Source of the DNA: an uncultured Lachnospiraceae bacterium
GTDB taxonomy: Bacteria; Bacillota; Clostridia; Lachnospirales; Lachnospiraceae
Reading direction: 5' to 3'
Length of the DNA: 64,000 nt
Assembly (NCBI GenBank): GCA_902794095.1
Contig: CADBFZ010000004.1
Coordinates: 1-64,000, forward strand
Shown here: in pieces, positions 26,775-34,209 of the stretch
Position numbering within the stretch: position 1 is the first letter of the stretch
How the letters are laid out: each line of letters starts with the position of its first letter
Translations under genes and position numbers: made by a program
The notes under the pieces: generated by a model
Told to the model about the DNA's origin: nothing
Seen by the model: only the letters and a program-made list of their open reading frames with translations
Database searches by the model: none

Positions 26775-27952
26775 GTTTCCTCTCCGAGTATGATGGCTCC
26801 CGAATTTGAAGGGATTATATAATCGTCTGCGGGATTGAGTCTGGGCTCATTGGTCTCCATGGATTTAACGTCTTTGAGCTTTTGAATGATCTCACCATAA
26901 TTGGTGGATTTCTGAGCTTCGGATAAGATGCTGTGCTTGATCTCTTTTTCGACGCCCATGTTCTCGAGGATTCCCAGAAGCAGGATGTGTTTTTCTTTCT
27001 TATAGTAATCGAAAAGCTCGCTGTACTTCATTCCGACTTTGGATTCGGGGATGGGATCTATCTGTACGGATGTGCCGTCGCCGTTATCCAGGAAGGAACT
27101 CATGACCTTGCTCATGCCGCTATAGTTGGTGGAAGTTGTTAGAATGTATCTTGTGTATTCTTCGGTGTAAATGATCTCAGCGATGTTCTGAGCGCTTAAG
27201 TAATTGCGGTATCTTTCGGTTCTGATCTGAGCACAGATATGGCACTTGGAATTGAGGTTTCTTGCAAGAATTGCGGTTACGAAAACTCTGGAGTCTATGA
27301 GCTCGTCGTCCAGGTTCTCACTGTTTTCACCTATGATAAGTACCTTGGACGCCGCTGTGATGTTGGCGTTTTTAAGGGTTTGCTCTTCCGTGAAATCACC
27401 TTTTAAGGTGTTCAGGCCTTTGAGGTCCGCATCGTCTTTGAGAGCCTGGATCTTAACATCATCCGCACCGGTTATAAGGATGATGTCCGATGCGCTTAGG
27501 TTTTTGTTTTTGCGAAGGATTCCGAGAATGAGGCTCTTAACGTCATTTTTCCATCCGCATATTATGATGTGATCTTTCATGTTCTGCATTTTCTTAAGAC
27601 CTCTTTGAGCACTCAGATTACGTGCAACTAGTGATGAGGAGATGAAACCGGTTATGGTAGAAAGGGCGAGAACTCCCAGTGAGAGGACTATCAGTCCGAG
27701 AAGTCTGCCGCCGGGGGTGTTTGTGAATTCATAGTCGTTACCGGCAAGGGCCAGCATATTATATATGAAGACATCCCAGAAGGTCAGGCCGTTTTCTCTT
27801 GCGTCCGAGAAAATATAACAGGCATAGCAGACGATCAAAACCAGCGTAAGGATCAAAAATGTAGTAAATAAGCGGGATTCCTTGAGCCGGTCAATGAAGC
27901 TTTTTCCTGTTTTACGGGGTATTTTGTTTTCTTTTTCCGAATTTTTACCCAT
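26771..27952 (-). CDS. CASTOR/POLLUX-like ion channel with RCK domain
   Basis: A 393-aa membrane protein with two helices (about 30-48 and 84-105) flanking a pore loop, then a Rossmann RCK/TrkA-N domain beginning HIIICGWKNDV at about 128 and a C-terminal RCK-C part. The pore filter reads ALAGNDYEF (68-76) instead of the K+ signature TVGYGD. The AGN core matches the A(D)AGN pattern of plant CASTOR/POLLUX and their bacterial relatives, so it may not be a simple K+ channel. First gene of a three-gene minus-strand unit. The ATG lacks a strong ribosome site. The filter assignment is by eye. Confidence 0.82.
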   Translation of the reverse strand: MGKNSEKENKIPRKTGKSFIDRLKESRLFTTFLILTLVLIVCYACYIFSDARENGLTFWDVFIYNMLALAGNDYEFTNTPGGRLLGLIVLSLGVLALSTITGFISSSLVARNLSAQRGLKKMQNMKDHIIICGWKNDVKSLILGILRKNKNLSASDIILITGADDVKIQALKDDADLKGLNTLKGDFTEEQTLKNANITAASKVLIIGENSENLDDELIDSRVFVTAILARNLNSKCHICAQIRTERYRNYLSAQNIAEIIYTEEYTRYILTTSTNYSGMSKVMSSFLDNGDGTSVQIDPIPESKVGMKYSELFDYYKKEKHILLLGILENMGVEKEIKHSILSEAQKSTNYGEIIQKLKDVKSMETNEPRLNPADDYIIPSNSGAIILGEET

Positions 27953-27992
27953 ACGCGTTTATTTTACTGTATAACGGGCGTTTTTTCCACAT

Positions 27993-28021
27993 TTTATGCG
28001 GTTTTTTGCCCTTTTTGGCAA
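27993..28021 (-). promoter_or_regulatory. Candidate promoter of the channel operon
   Basis: On the minus strand TTGCCA (28021-28016), 17 bp, CATAAA (27998-27993). The start would be near 27986, about 35 nt before the channel ATG. Confidence 0.45.
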
Positions 28022-28035
28022 ACAGGCCTTATATA

Positions 28036-28062
28036 GCCGAAAAGGCGAAAAAATGGTAAAAT
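28036..28062 (+). promoter_or_regulatory. Extended -10 promoter with GCCGAAAAGGCG element
   Basis: The hairpin-forming 12-mer GCCGAAAAGGCG (28036-28047) is followed after 9 nt by TGG-TAAAAT (extended -10, TAAAAT at 28057-28062). The same combination precedes the TIR gene at 56614-56639. It would drive the PAS-GGDEF gene from about 28069. Confidence 0.5.
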
Positions 28063-28151
28063 TATAAGGTATTTTTTATCATCCGCGAAGAAGTAAAACA
28101 CGGAGTTTTCGTAGTAATATCGGTTTGACATAAAGTGAGGCAGATAAAGAC

Positions 28152-29567
28152 ATGGAAATGACGGTTGAGCTTTTTGACAGTATTATCAACACCTCCCAGG
28201 ACTGTGTTTTCTGGAAGGATAAAGATAGACGTTTTATAGGAGTTAACCAGGCATTCCTGGATTTCTACGGATTTGAATCCGAGGACATTCTTCTCGGGAA
28301 GACCGATGAAGACATGGGATGGCATTCGGATCCCGAGCCCTACAAGCAGGACGAACTCAGAGTATTAAAGGGTGAAAGTACGTATAAGGTGCAGGGCAAA
28401 TGTTTTATCCGCGGGGAGGAAAGAGATATCATTGCATCCAAGCGCCCTTTGTATGAAAACGGTGAGATTATCGGTCTGGTAGGGAGCTTCGTGGACGTGA
28501 CAGATGTCATAAGACGTAATGAAGCTGCGGAAAACCTGCAGATTTATACCATAGAGAAGCTCCGTAAATTTAATTTCTTTGACAGGATAATCGATGAGAT
28601 CAGTCTGGATGAGATATTGGATCCGCTGACGGGTGTTCTTAACAGAGCTTATGCCATGAAGCTTGTTCACTGGCTTATTGCGGAAAACCAGCCATTTACT
28701 TTCACCATGGTTGATCTGGATAATTTCAAATCCATCAACGATACGTTCGGTCATTCTGCAGGCGATGAGGTTCTTGTTGAAGTGTCCAAAAACCTGGCAA
28801 AGTCCGTGGACGGCTTCGGAGCAGTTGGGCGTTTTGGCGGCGATGAGCTTTTGATAATAGACCTGAAAAATATTTCCAAGAAAGATAAGAGCAGATTTTT
28901 TGAAAAACTGTATTCAAAATCCGGAGCAATCAGAACAGAAATGACCTTCGGTGACAGTACGATTATGATCACCGCCACATCGGGTTGTGCATCATATCCC
29001 AAGGATGCTGATGAATATGACAAACTCTTTGAGTTGATAGATAAAACTCTTTATGTCGGAAAGAGTGAGGGACGAAACTGCTATACCATCTATGACAAAG
29101 GAGCACATGAAGTTCTCGAAGTGTCCGTTGTTACCAGAAGAGGTGTCTTCACGGATATGCAGGATCTGAGAAACGGCATGGATAAGGAAAGCACTCATGA
29201 AGGCAAGATCAAAGCGGCATTTCCTGTTCTGAAAGAGGTTCTTCAGATTAACGAATTGTATTACATTCGTCCCGGTTCCACGATGAGAGCCGTTAACGAT
29301 CCTGAATTCGAATGTGATGCTTCAGATATCGATCTGCTTATGACAGAAGATGTTGTTGCGGAAGGATCGGTAGAGAGTATTAAGAATATATCACCGGTAT
29401 TCGGCACTTCGTTAAAAGAAAACGGATTCGGTTCTGTTTTGATCGTACGTGTAAGAGATAAGGATGCTGTGAAAGGATATCTGATATGTGCGGTACAAAG
29501 GAGCCATAGAATCTGGCAGGAATACGAAAGTGCGATCCTGTACTATGTGGCAGGGCTCATGGTGTAA
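28152..29567 (+). CDS. PAS-GGDEF diguanylate cyclase with C-terminal GAF-like region
   Basis: A 471-aa soluble protein predicted to make cyclic di-GMP. The PAS domain (about 5-120) starts LFDSIINTSQDCVFWKDKD and ends GLVGSFVDVTDV. The GGDEF domain (about 155-315) has DPLTGVLNRAYA, MVDLDNFKSINDTFGHSAGD and, near 228, FGGDELLII. The signature is GGDEL rather than GG(D/E)EF; the catalytic acids are kept, so activity is likely. Residues about 325-471 look like a GAF-type domain (ELYYIRPGS, GFGSVLIVRVRDKDAVKGYLICA). Together with two HD-GYP proteins elsewhere in the window it points to active c-di-GMP signalling. The ribosome site is weak. Confidence 0.9.
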   Translation: MEMTVELFDSIINTSQDCVFWKDKDRRFIGVNQAFLDFYGFESEDILLGKTDEDMGWHSDPEPYKQDELRVLKGESTYKVQGKCFIRGEERDIIASKRPLYENGEIIGLVGSFVDVTDVIRRNEAAENLQIYTIEKLRKFNFFDRIIDEISLDEILDPLTGVLNRAYAMKLVHWLIAENQPFTFTMVDLDNFKSINDTFGHSAGDEVLVEVSKNLAKSVDGFGAVGRFGGDELLIIDLKNISKKDKSRFFEKLYSKSGAIRTEMTFGDSTIMITATSGCASYPKDADEYDKLFELIDKTLYVGKSEGRNCYTIYDKGAHEVLEVSVVTRRGVFTDMQDLRNGMDKESTHEGKIKAAFPVLKEVLQINELYYIRPGSTMRAVNDPEFECDASDIDLLMTEDVVAEGSVESIKNISPVFGTSLKENGFGSVLIVRVRDKDAVKGYLICAVQRSHRIWQEYESAILYYVAGLMV

Positions 29568-29594
29568 AATTATTTTTCCAGAGGATAGCTAGTT

Positions 29595-30791
29595 ATGTAT
29601 CGTATTTTGAGTGAAACGGAAGAGAATACAATTCTTATTCCTGCAACACTTGATAATCATTTTCCCCTTCTTAAATACATGTTTTGGAGCAAGGGTTATG
29701 CAGTCATTCCTCTGGATGAAAGTGATGAGTTCGAAGTAAGACAGGAAGGCCTTAAATATTCCAATCATGATATTTGTTACCCGTTTGTTCTCATGGCGGG
29801 TCAGGTTGTCAGGGCACTCAGAAGCGGAAAGTATGATCCGAAGAAAACATTCATACTTATGCCCACAGCGGGAGATGCCTGCAGAGGAGCATGCTATCTG
29901 GGACTTATGAGAAGATCCCTTGATAAGTCCCACTTTGAAGATGTACGTGTCATGACCATTAATGTAAGACATGTACGCGATGACATTCAGCTTAAGATTA
30001 CTTTGGATACTGCAATCAGAGGTCTGTTCGGTCTCTTTTACGGGGACATACTGATGCTGCTTGCAAATCAGGTAAAACCTTACGAAGTAAACAAAGGCGA
30101 GACCGATGCTTTGTATAAGGAATGGATTGAAAAACTTTCCGAGGACTTAAGGCTCGGAAAGAATCTTACCCTCGGTAAGATGAAGAAGAATTTCCGCAAG
30201 ATAGCGGAGTCTTTTTCCAAGATTGAAAGAGACGGTAAAGAGCGCACGATCGTCGGCGTGGTTGCGGAATTCTATGTGAAGTATTGCGGACTGGGCAATT
30301 GGGATATTGTTAAGTATCTTGAAGAAAACGACGCGGAAGCACATGTAAACGGTGTGTCATGGTACATGCTTTATTACATCGATTCCCATAAGCCTGCAAA
30401 GCACAATCTTGAGAGACTGGGATTTGAAGTTGTTAAGAAACTGATGGCATCATGTCAGAATGATATGATCGATGTGCTTCACGAGTACGGCTTCCATTGT
30501 CTGAATAAATACGAAGACATGGCCAAGGGTTCGGAAGAATACGTATCCCACACTCTTACTATCGGCGACGGATGGCTTCTGGGTGCTGAGGTTTGCGATT
30601 ATGCACATCTCGGTTACAAAAAGGTTCTTTGCATAGCACCCTTCGGATGCATGGCGAATGTCTGCGCCGGAAGAGGATTGTATCCTCATCTTCAGAGGAA
30701 ATTTCCGAACACGAATATTGCGGTTGTTGAGACCGACTCAAGCAGTTCCAAATTAAACTACTACAACAGAGTACAGATGCTTATAAAGTAA
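29595..30791 (+). CDS. Acyl-CoA dehydratase activase-type protein (DUF2229-like), stand-alone
   Basis: A 398-aa cytoplasmic protein. It resembles the C-terminal half of the large proteins in which a BadF/HgdC-type ATPase is fused to a 2-hydroxyacyl-CoA-dehydratase-like module. Cysteine-containing motifs that could hold an iron-sulphur cluster are DICYPFVLMAGQ (about 54-65), AGDACRGACYLG (about 93-104) and CIAPFGCMANVCAGRG (about 345-360). The ATPase part is absent, and no dehydratase genes are adjacent, so the partner must be elsewhere. Proteins of this group are often annotated CoA-protein activase, but their substrate is not established. It follows the GGDEF gene by 27 nt. Confidence 0.72.
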   Translation: MYRILSETEENTILIPATLDNHFPLLKYMFWSKGYAVIPLDESDEFEVRQEGLKYSNHDICYPFVLMAGQVVRALRSGKYDPKKTFILMPTAGDACRGACYLGLMRRSLDKSHFEDVRVMTINVRHVRDDIQLKITLDTAIRGLFGLFYGDILMLLANQVKPYEVNKGETDALYKEWIEKLSEDLRLGKNLTLGKMKKNFRKIAESFSKIERDGKERTIVGVVAEFYVKYCGLGNWDIVKYLEENDAEAHVNGVSWYMLYYIDSHKPAKHNLERLGFEVVKKLMASCQNDMIDVLHEYGFHCLNKYEDMAKGSEEYVSHTLTIGDGWLLGAEVCDYAHLGYKKVLCIAPFGCMANVCAGRGLYPHLQRKFPNTNIAVVETDSSSSKLNYYNRVQMLIK

Positions 30792-30828
30792 TCATGCATC
30801 TTAAACGGAAGAGAGAGTCAAGCCGGTT

Positions 30829-32118
30829 ATGAGTGTATTATTTTTTCTGATTATAATTTTGATCTTCATAGTTCTTATCGGAATCATGAATGAGAAGTAT
30901 TTCCACATTCAGTCCGATATCGCGCTTATTCTTTTTTCATTCATCATCTCCATGGTGCTGCTCATAGTGAGTAAGCTTTTGCAGATTGAATCCGTTGATG
31001 AATTTGTATGCGGACTGGGAGACTTTGGATTCGAAGAATACCTGATGGATGGAGTTCTGTGCTTCATGCTTTTCTCCGGTGCAAGCAAGGTCAATATGAG
31101 AAAGTTCCGTGAAAATGTTCGCGCGATCAGCTTGCTTGCACTTCTTACCACAATGCTTTCGTCCGTTTTCTACGGAGTTTTGTTTTATCTGGTATCCATG
31201 TTGTTTCATTTCAATATGGATATTCTTACATGTATCCTTCTGGGATGCGTCGTATCACCTACAGACCCAATAGCTGCAACGGGAATTCTTAATAAGATCG
31301 GTCTTTCCAAAAATGTCTGCTCGGTTATCGAGAACGAATCACTGTTTAATGACGGTACCGGCGTAACTCTTTTCATATTTGTAAGAAGTCTTGTTGTTCA
31401 CAGCGGTGACAGTAATTTCGCAGTGCTTATGTTTAAAGAAATTGTCGGAGCCGTTGCCGTTGCTTTTATTGTTTCGTTCCTTCTTTTCAAATTGATGGAA
31501 GTAACAAGAGATCCCATCAAGTACATTCTGATTTCACTCCTTGATGTTTCACTCGTATATATCATCTGTGAGCATCTGGGATTTTCCGGAGTTATCGCAT
31601 CCGTTGTATGCGGAATGTATTTCTCCGCGGCATATTCCAAGATAGAGAGAAGAGCAAAAGTCATTGATACAAGAGATCTTTACAAGGATTTCTGGGATAT
31701 CATGGAGAGCCTTTTGAATTCAATCCTCTTTGTAATGATAGGACTTCTCGTATTAAATCTTGATGTCAGTAAATACATCTTCATCCTTGCTCCGGCTGCA
31801 ATAATCATAAATGTATGTGCCAGATCCTTTGGAGTATCGATAAGCAGTATCCTGACAGGTAAAAAGAATATCCCCGGAAATTACAATGTGTTCGAATACG
31901 TGACCCTTATGACATGGTCGGCTCTTAAAGGAGGATTGTCCCTGGCACTTGCCTTCGGAACCAAGGAATTCCTGCCGAAGGATATATACGATATCTTCAT
32001 CAATGTAACTTATGTAACAATCTTCTTTACCGTTCTTGTACAGGGACTAACGGTAAAGAATGTATATTTCGCACTTGAGAAACATAAGACAGCAAGAATG
32101 ATTAAAAACAGAAAGTAA
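30829..32118 (+). CDS. CPA1-family cation:proton antiporter
   Basis: A 429-aa integral membrane protein with about 12 helices. The CPA1 signatures are clear: CVVSPTDPIAATGIL in the discontinuous helix and ENESLFNDGTGVTLFIF in the ion-binding helix, whose Asn-Asp pair is the NhaP-type ND motif. It exchanges Na+ or K+ for H+. The tail is short and lacks its own RCK domain, but the gene 14 nt downstream encodes a two-module TrkA-type RCK protein, an arrangement suggesting a nucleotide-gated antiporter. No TrkH or KtrB channel is nearby. Direct interaction is inferred from adjacency. Confidence 0.9.
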   Translation: MSVLFFLIIILIFIVLIGIMNEKYFHIQSDIALILFSFIISMVLLIVSKLLQIESVDEFVCGLGDFGFEEYLMDGVLCFMLFSGASKVNMRKFRENVRAISLLALLTTMLSSVFYGVLFYLVSMLFHFNMDILTCILLGCVVSPTDPIAATGILNKIGLSKNVCSVIENESLFNDGTGVTLFIFVRSLVVHSGDSNFAVLMFKEIVGAVAVAFIVSFLLFKLMEVTRDPIKYILISLLDVSLVYIICEHLGFSGVIASVVCGMYFSAAYSKIERRAKVIDTRDLYKDFWDIMESLLNSILFVMIGLLVLNLDVSKYIFILAPAAIIINVCARSFGVSISSILTGKKNIPGNYNVFEYVTLMTWSALKGGLSLALAFGTKEFLPKDIYDIFINVTYVTIFFTVLVQGLTVKNVYFALEKHKTARMIKNRK

Positions 32119-32132
32119 GGGAAGGAAGCATT

Positions 32133-33500
32133 ATGAAAGTTATCATAGTCGGAGCAGGACGAACCGGAAGATCTCTTATCGAAGCTCTTGCCAAGAAAAG
32201 TTATGATATAACCATAATCGATAAACAAAAGAATCTTGTTGATGATATTACCGATAACTATAACGTAAGCGGAGTTGTCGGAAGCGGTGCATCCAAGGAA
32301 ACACTTATGAAAGCAGGTGCGGATACCGCAGATGTTCTTATTGCATTAACTCCCGTTGATGAGATCAATCTTTTGAGCTGCATGCAGGCCAAAGCCGTCG
32401 GCACTCTCAGAACTGTTGCCAGAGTATTCCAACGCGACTTTGCGGCTGAGAGAAAAACTCTTGAAAAAGAGCAGAATATCGATTACATCTTCAATCCCAA
32501 ATATGACATGGCGGAGGCTGCAGCACTCAGCATCGGACTTCCCGGAATAGTAAGACCCGAAGGCGTATTCGGAGATAACATGCAGATGATCACTGTTACC
32601 GTTATGCCCGGTTCGCCTCTTGCGGGTAAAACGCTGATCGATATACGCAAGGAACTTGATGCTGAGATTCTTGTAGGAACGGTTCTTCGTGAAGGCAAGC
32701 TCTATGTTCCCGACGGATATTTTCAGATAGAAGCCGGAGACAGTATGGGAATTGCGGCAGGGATTGATGATATCCAGAGGATTCTTAAGAAGATCGGAAT
32801 CATCAAACATTCGGCTAAGAATGTAATGATAGTGGGCGGCGGAACCACTGCAGAGTATCTTCTTAATATGCTCCTGGAGAAAAGAAAGAGTATTTCACTC
32901 CTTGAGTCCGATCTTGACAGATGCAGGGAACTTATGGAGAGATATCCTTCGGTACATGTCGCATATTCGGAGGGTGAACTTTCCGATGTTCTTGAGGATG
33001 AGAAAATCGGAGACTTTGATGCGGTGGTTTCGCTTACGGATAATGATGAGTCCAATCTTGTTACCAGTATGTATGCCTGGTCTAGGAATGTTCCTTCAAT
33101 CCTTACAAGAGTAGAACAGCCCGGACATCTGAAACTCCTTCACAGAGTTAACTTAGACATTACCCTTTCGCCTTCGGAAATATCAGTGGATAAACTTATC
33201 CGCTTCGTACATAATTGCGAAGCAGGCGATGCTCCCAATGAAATAGAGAAGTATTGTTCGGTTGCCGACAATAAGGCAGAGGTTCTTCAGTTCACCGCAG
33301 GCGATGATTTCTGCAAGACGGGACTGCTTTTTAAAGAAACTGAATTCAAACTCAGGAAGAATACATTGGTTGCTTCCATCATCAGAGACGGAGAACTTAT
33401 TATCCCCGGCGGTAATTCATGTATTCAGAAGGGCGATAAAGTTATCATCGTATCCGATAAGAAGAACCACATCGAGAACTTAAACGAGATTTTTGCATAA
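32133..33500 (+). CDS. trkA: TrkA-type RCK regulatory protein
   Basis: A 455-aa peripheral membrane regulator made of two tandem TrkA-N/TrkA-C modules. Module 1 begins KVIIVGAGRTGRSLIEAL (Gly-x-Gly-x-x-Gly for NAD) with the acidic residue at the end of the second strand in ITIIDKQ. Module 2 begins NVMIVGGGTTAEYLLNML near 230. Each is followed by a TrkA-C domain (MPGSPLAGKTLIDI near 160; the second near 390-455). Length equals that of classical TrkA. It binds nucleotides and gates K+ uptake in Trk systems. Here its neighbour is a CPA1 antiporter, so it may gate that instead. The symbol reflects family, not proven partner. Confidence 0.88.
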   Translation: MKVIIVGAGRTGRSLIEALAKKSYDITIIDKQKNLVDDITDNYNVSGVVGSGASKETLMKAGADTADVLIALTPVDEINLLSCMQAKAVGTLRTVARVFQRDFAAERKTLEKEQNIDYIFNPKYDMAEAAALSIGLPGIVRPEGVFGDNMQMITVTVMPGSPLAGKTLIDIRKELDAEILVGTVLREGKLYVPDGYFQIEAGDSMGIAAGIDDIQRILKKIGIIKHSAKNVMIVGGGTTAEYLLNMLLEKRKSISLLESDLDRCRELMERYPSVHVAYSEGELSDVLEDEKIGDFDAVVSLTDNDESNLVTSMYAWSRNVPSILTRVEQPGHLKLLHRVNLDITLSPSEISVDKLIRFVHNCEAGDAPNEIEKYCSVADNKAEVLQFTAGDDFCKTGLLFKETEFKLRKNTLVASIIRDGELIIPGGNSCIQKGDKVIIVSDKKNHIENLNEIFA

Positions 33501-33512
33501 GGTTATAACAAA

Positions 33513-34166
33513 ATGATTTTTAATTCTATCTGCGCAGCCATGAGAGAGGATGCTTTAAAGCTTCCTGCGGACAGGAACGTCAAAGTCTATATGAGACATT
33601 CCATAAGATTCGACAATCCCCCCGACGGAGATTATTCAAAGCTTCTTCTAACACCCGAGGGAATCGAGATTGCAAACAGAATCGGAAGAGATCTGGATTT
33701 TCCCGTAGGATATTTTTATTCGAGCCCTGTTGAAAGGTGTGTTCAGACTGCTACGGAGATTGCCAAGGGTACAGGTATAGAAAAACCTGTGATCGAAAAG
33801 GTAAGAGAGTTTGCTCATCTTGAGGGACTTGGCCATGCACAAAATGATCTGGGCATAGGATGGTATGAATTCTATTACGGACTTCAGAGAAATATTCCTG
33901 AACTTACCGGAGGAATAACTCTTAAGGAGGCCGCAACACCTATCATAGATAAAGTCTTTGAAGTTCCCGAGACGGACAAAGCGCTTGACGTTATATGTTC
34001 ACACGACAGCCATGTTGTAACACTTGCAAGTGCGCTGTTTGATTTTAAAACAGGAATCAACGGAGAAGGCTGGATAACATTTACGGAAGGAATGTTTATT
34101 TACGGAACCAGGGATGATTTCACAGCTCTTTGGAGAGGCGAAGAGAAGAGATTTGTAAATTGGTAA
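33513..34166 (+). CDS. Histidine phosphatase superfamily protein
   Basis: A 217-aa soluble enzyme. It shows the catalytic motif VYMRHSIR (RHS in place of RHG) near 26-33, the second Arg in YSSPVERCVQTA, an acidic residue region EKVREFAHLEGLG, and the late His in ICSHDSHV near 170. These are the four elements of the phosphoglycerate-mutase-like fold. The substrate could be a sugar phosphate or a phosphoprotein; sequence does not tell. Last gene before a strong terminator, 12 nt after trkA, so it is probably co-transcribed with the antiporter and trkA. Confidence 0.83.
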   Translation: MIFNSICAAMREDALKLPADRNVKVYMRHSIRFDNPPDGDYSKLLLTPEGIEIANRIGRDLDFPVGYFYSSPVERCVQTATEIAKGTGIEKPVIEKVREFAHLEGLGHAQNDLGIGWYEFYYGLQRNIPELTGGITLKEAATPIIDKVFEVPETDKALDVICSHDSHVVTLASALFDFKTGINGEGWITFTEGMFIYGTRDDFTALWRGEEKRFVNW

Positions 34167-34181
34167 ACGGATATAATAAAA

Positions 34182-34204
34182 GCAGGTAGCTTAACGCTAC
34201 CTGC
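34182..34204. terminator. Bidirectional terminator between convergent genes
   Basis: A perfect stem GCAGGTAGC/GCTACCTGC (34182-34190, 34196-34204) with loop TTAAC is followed by TCTTTTTATTTT. The upstream AATAAAA gives a T tract for the minus strand as well. Confidence 0.93.
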
Positions 34205-34209
34205 TCTTT

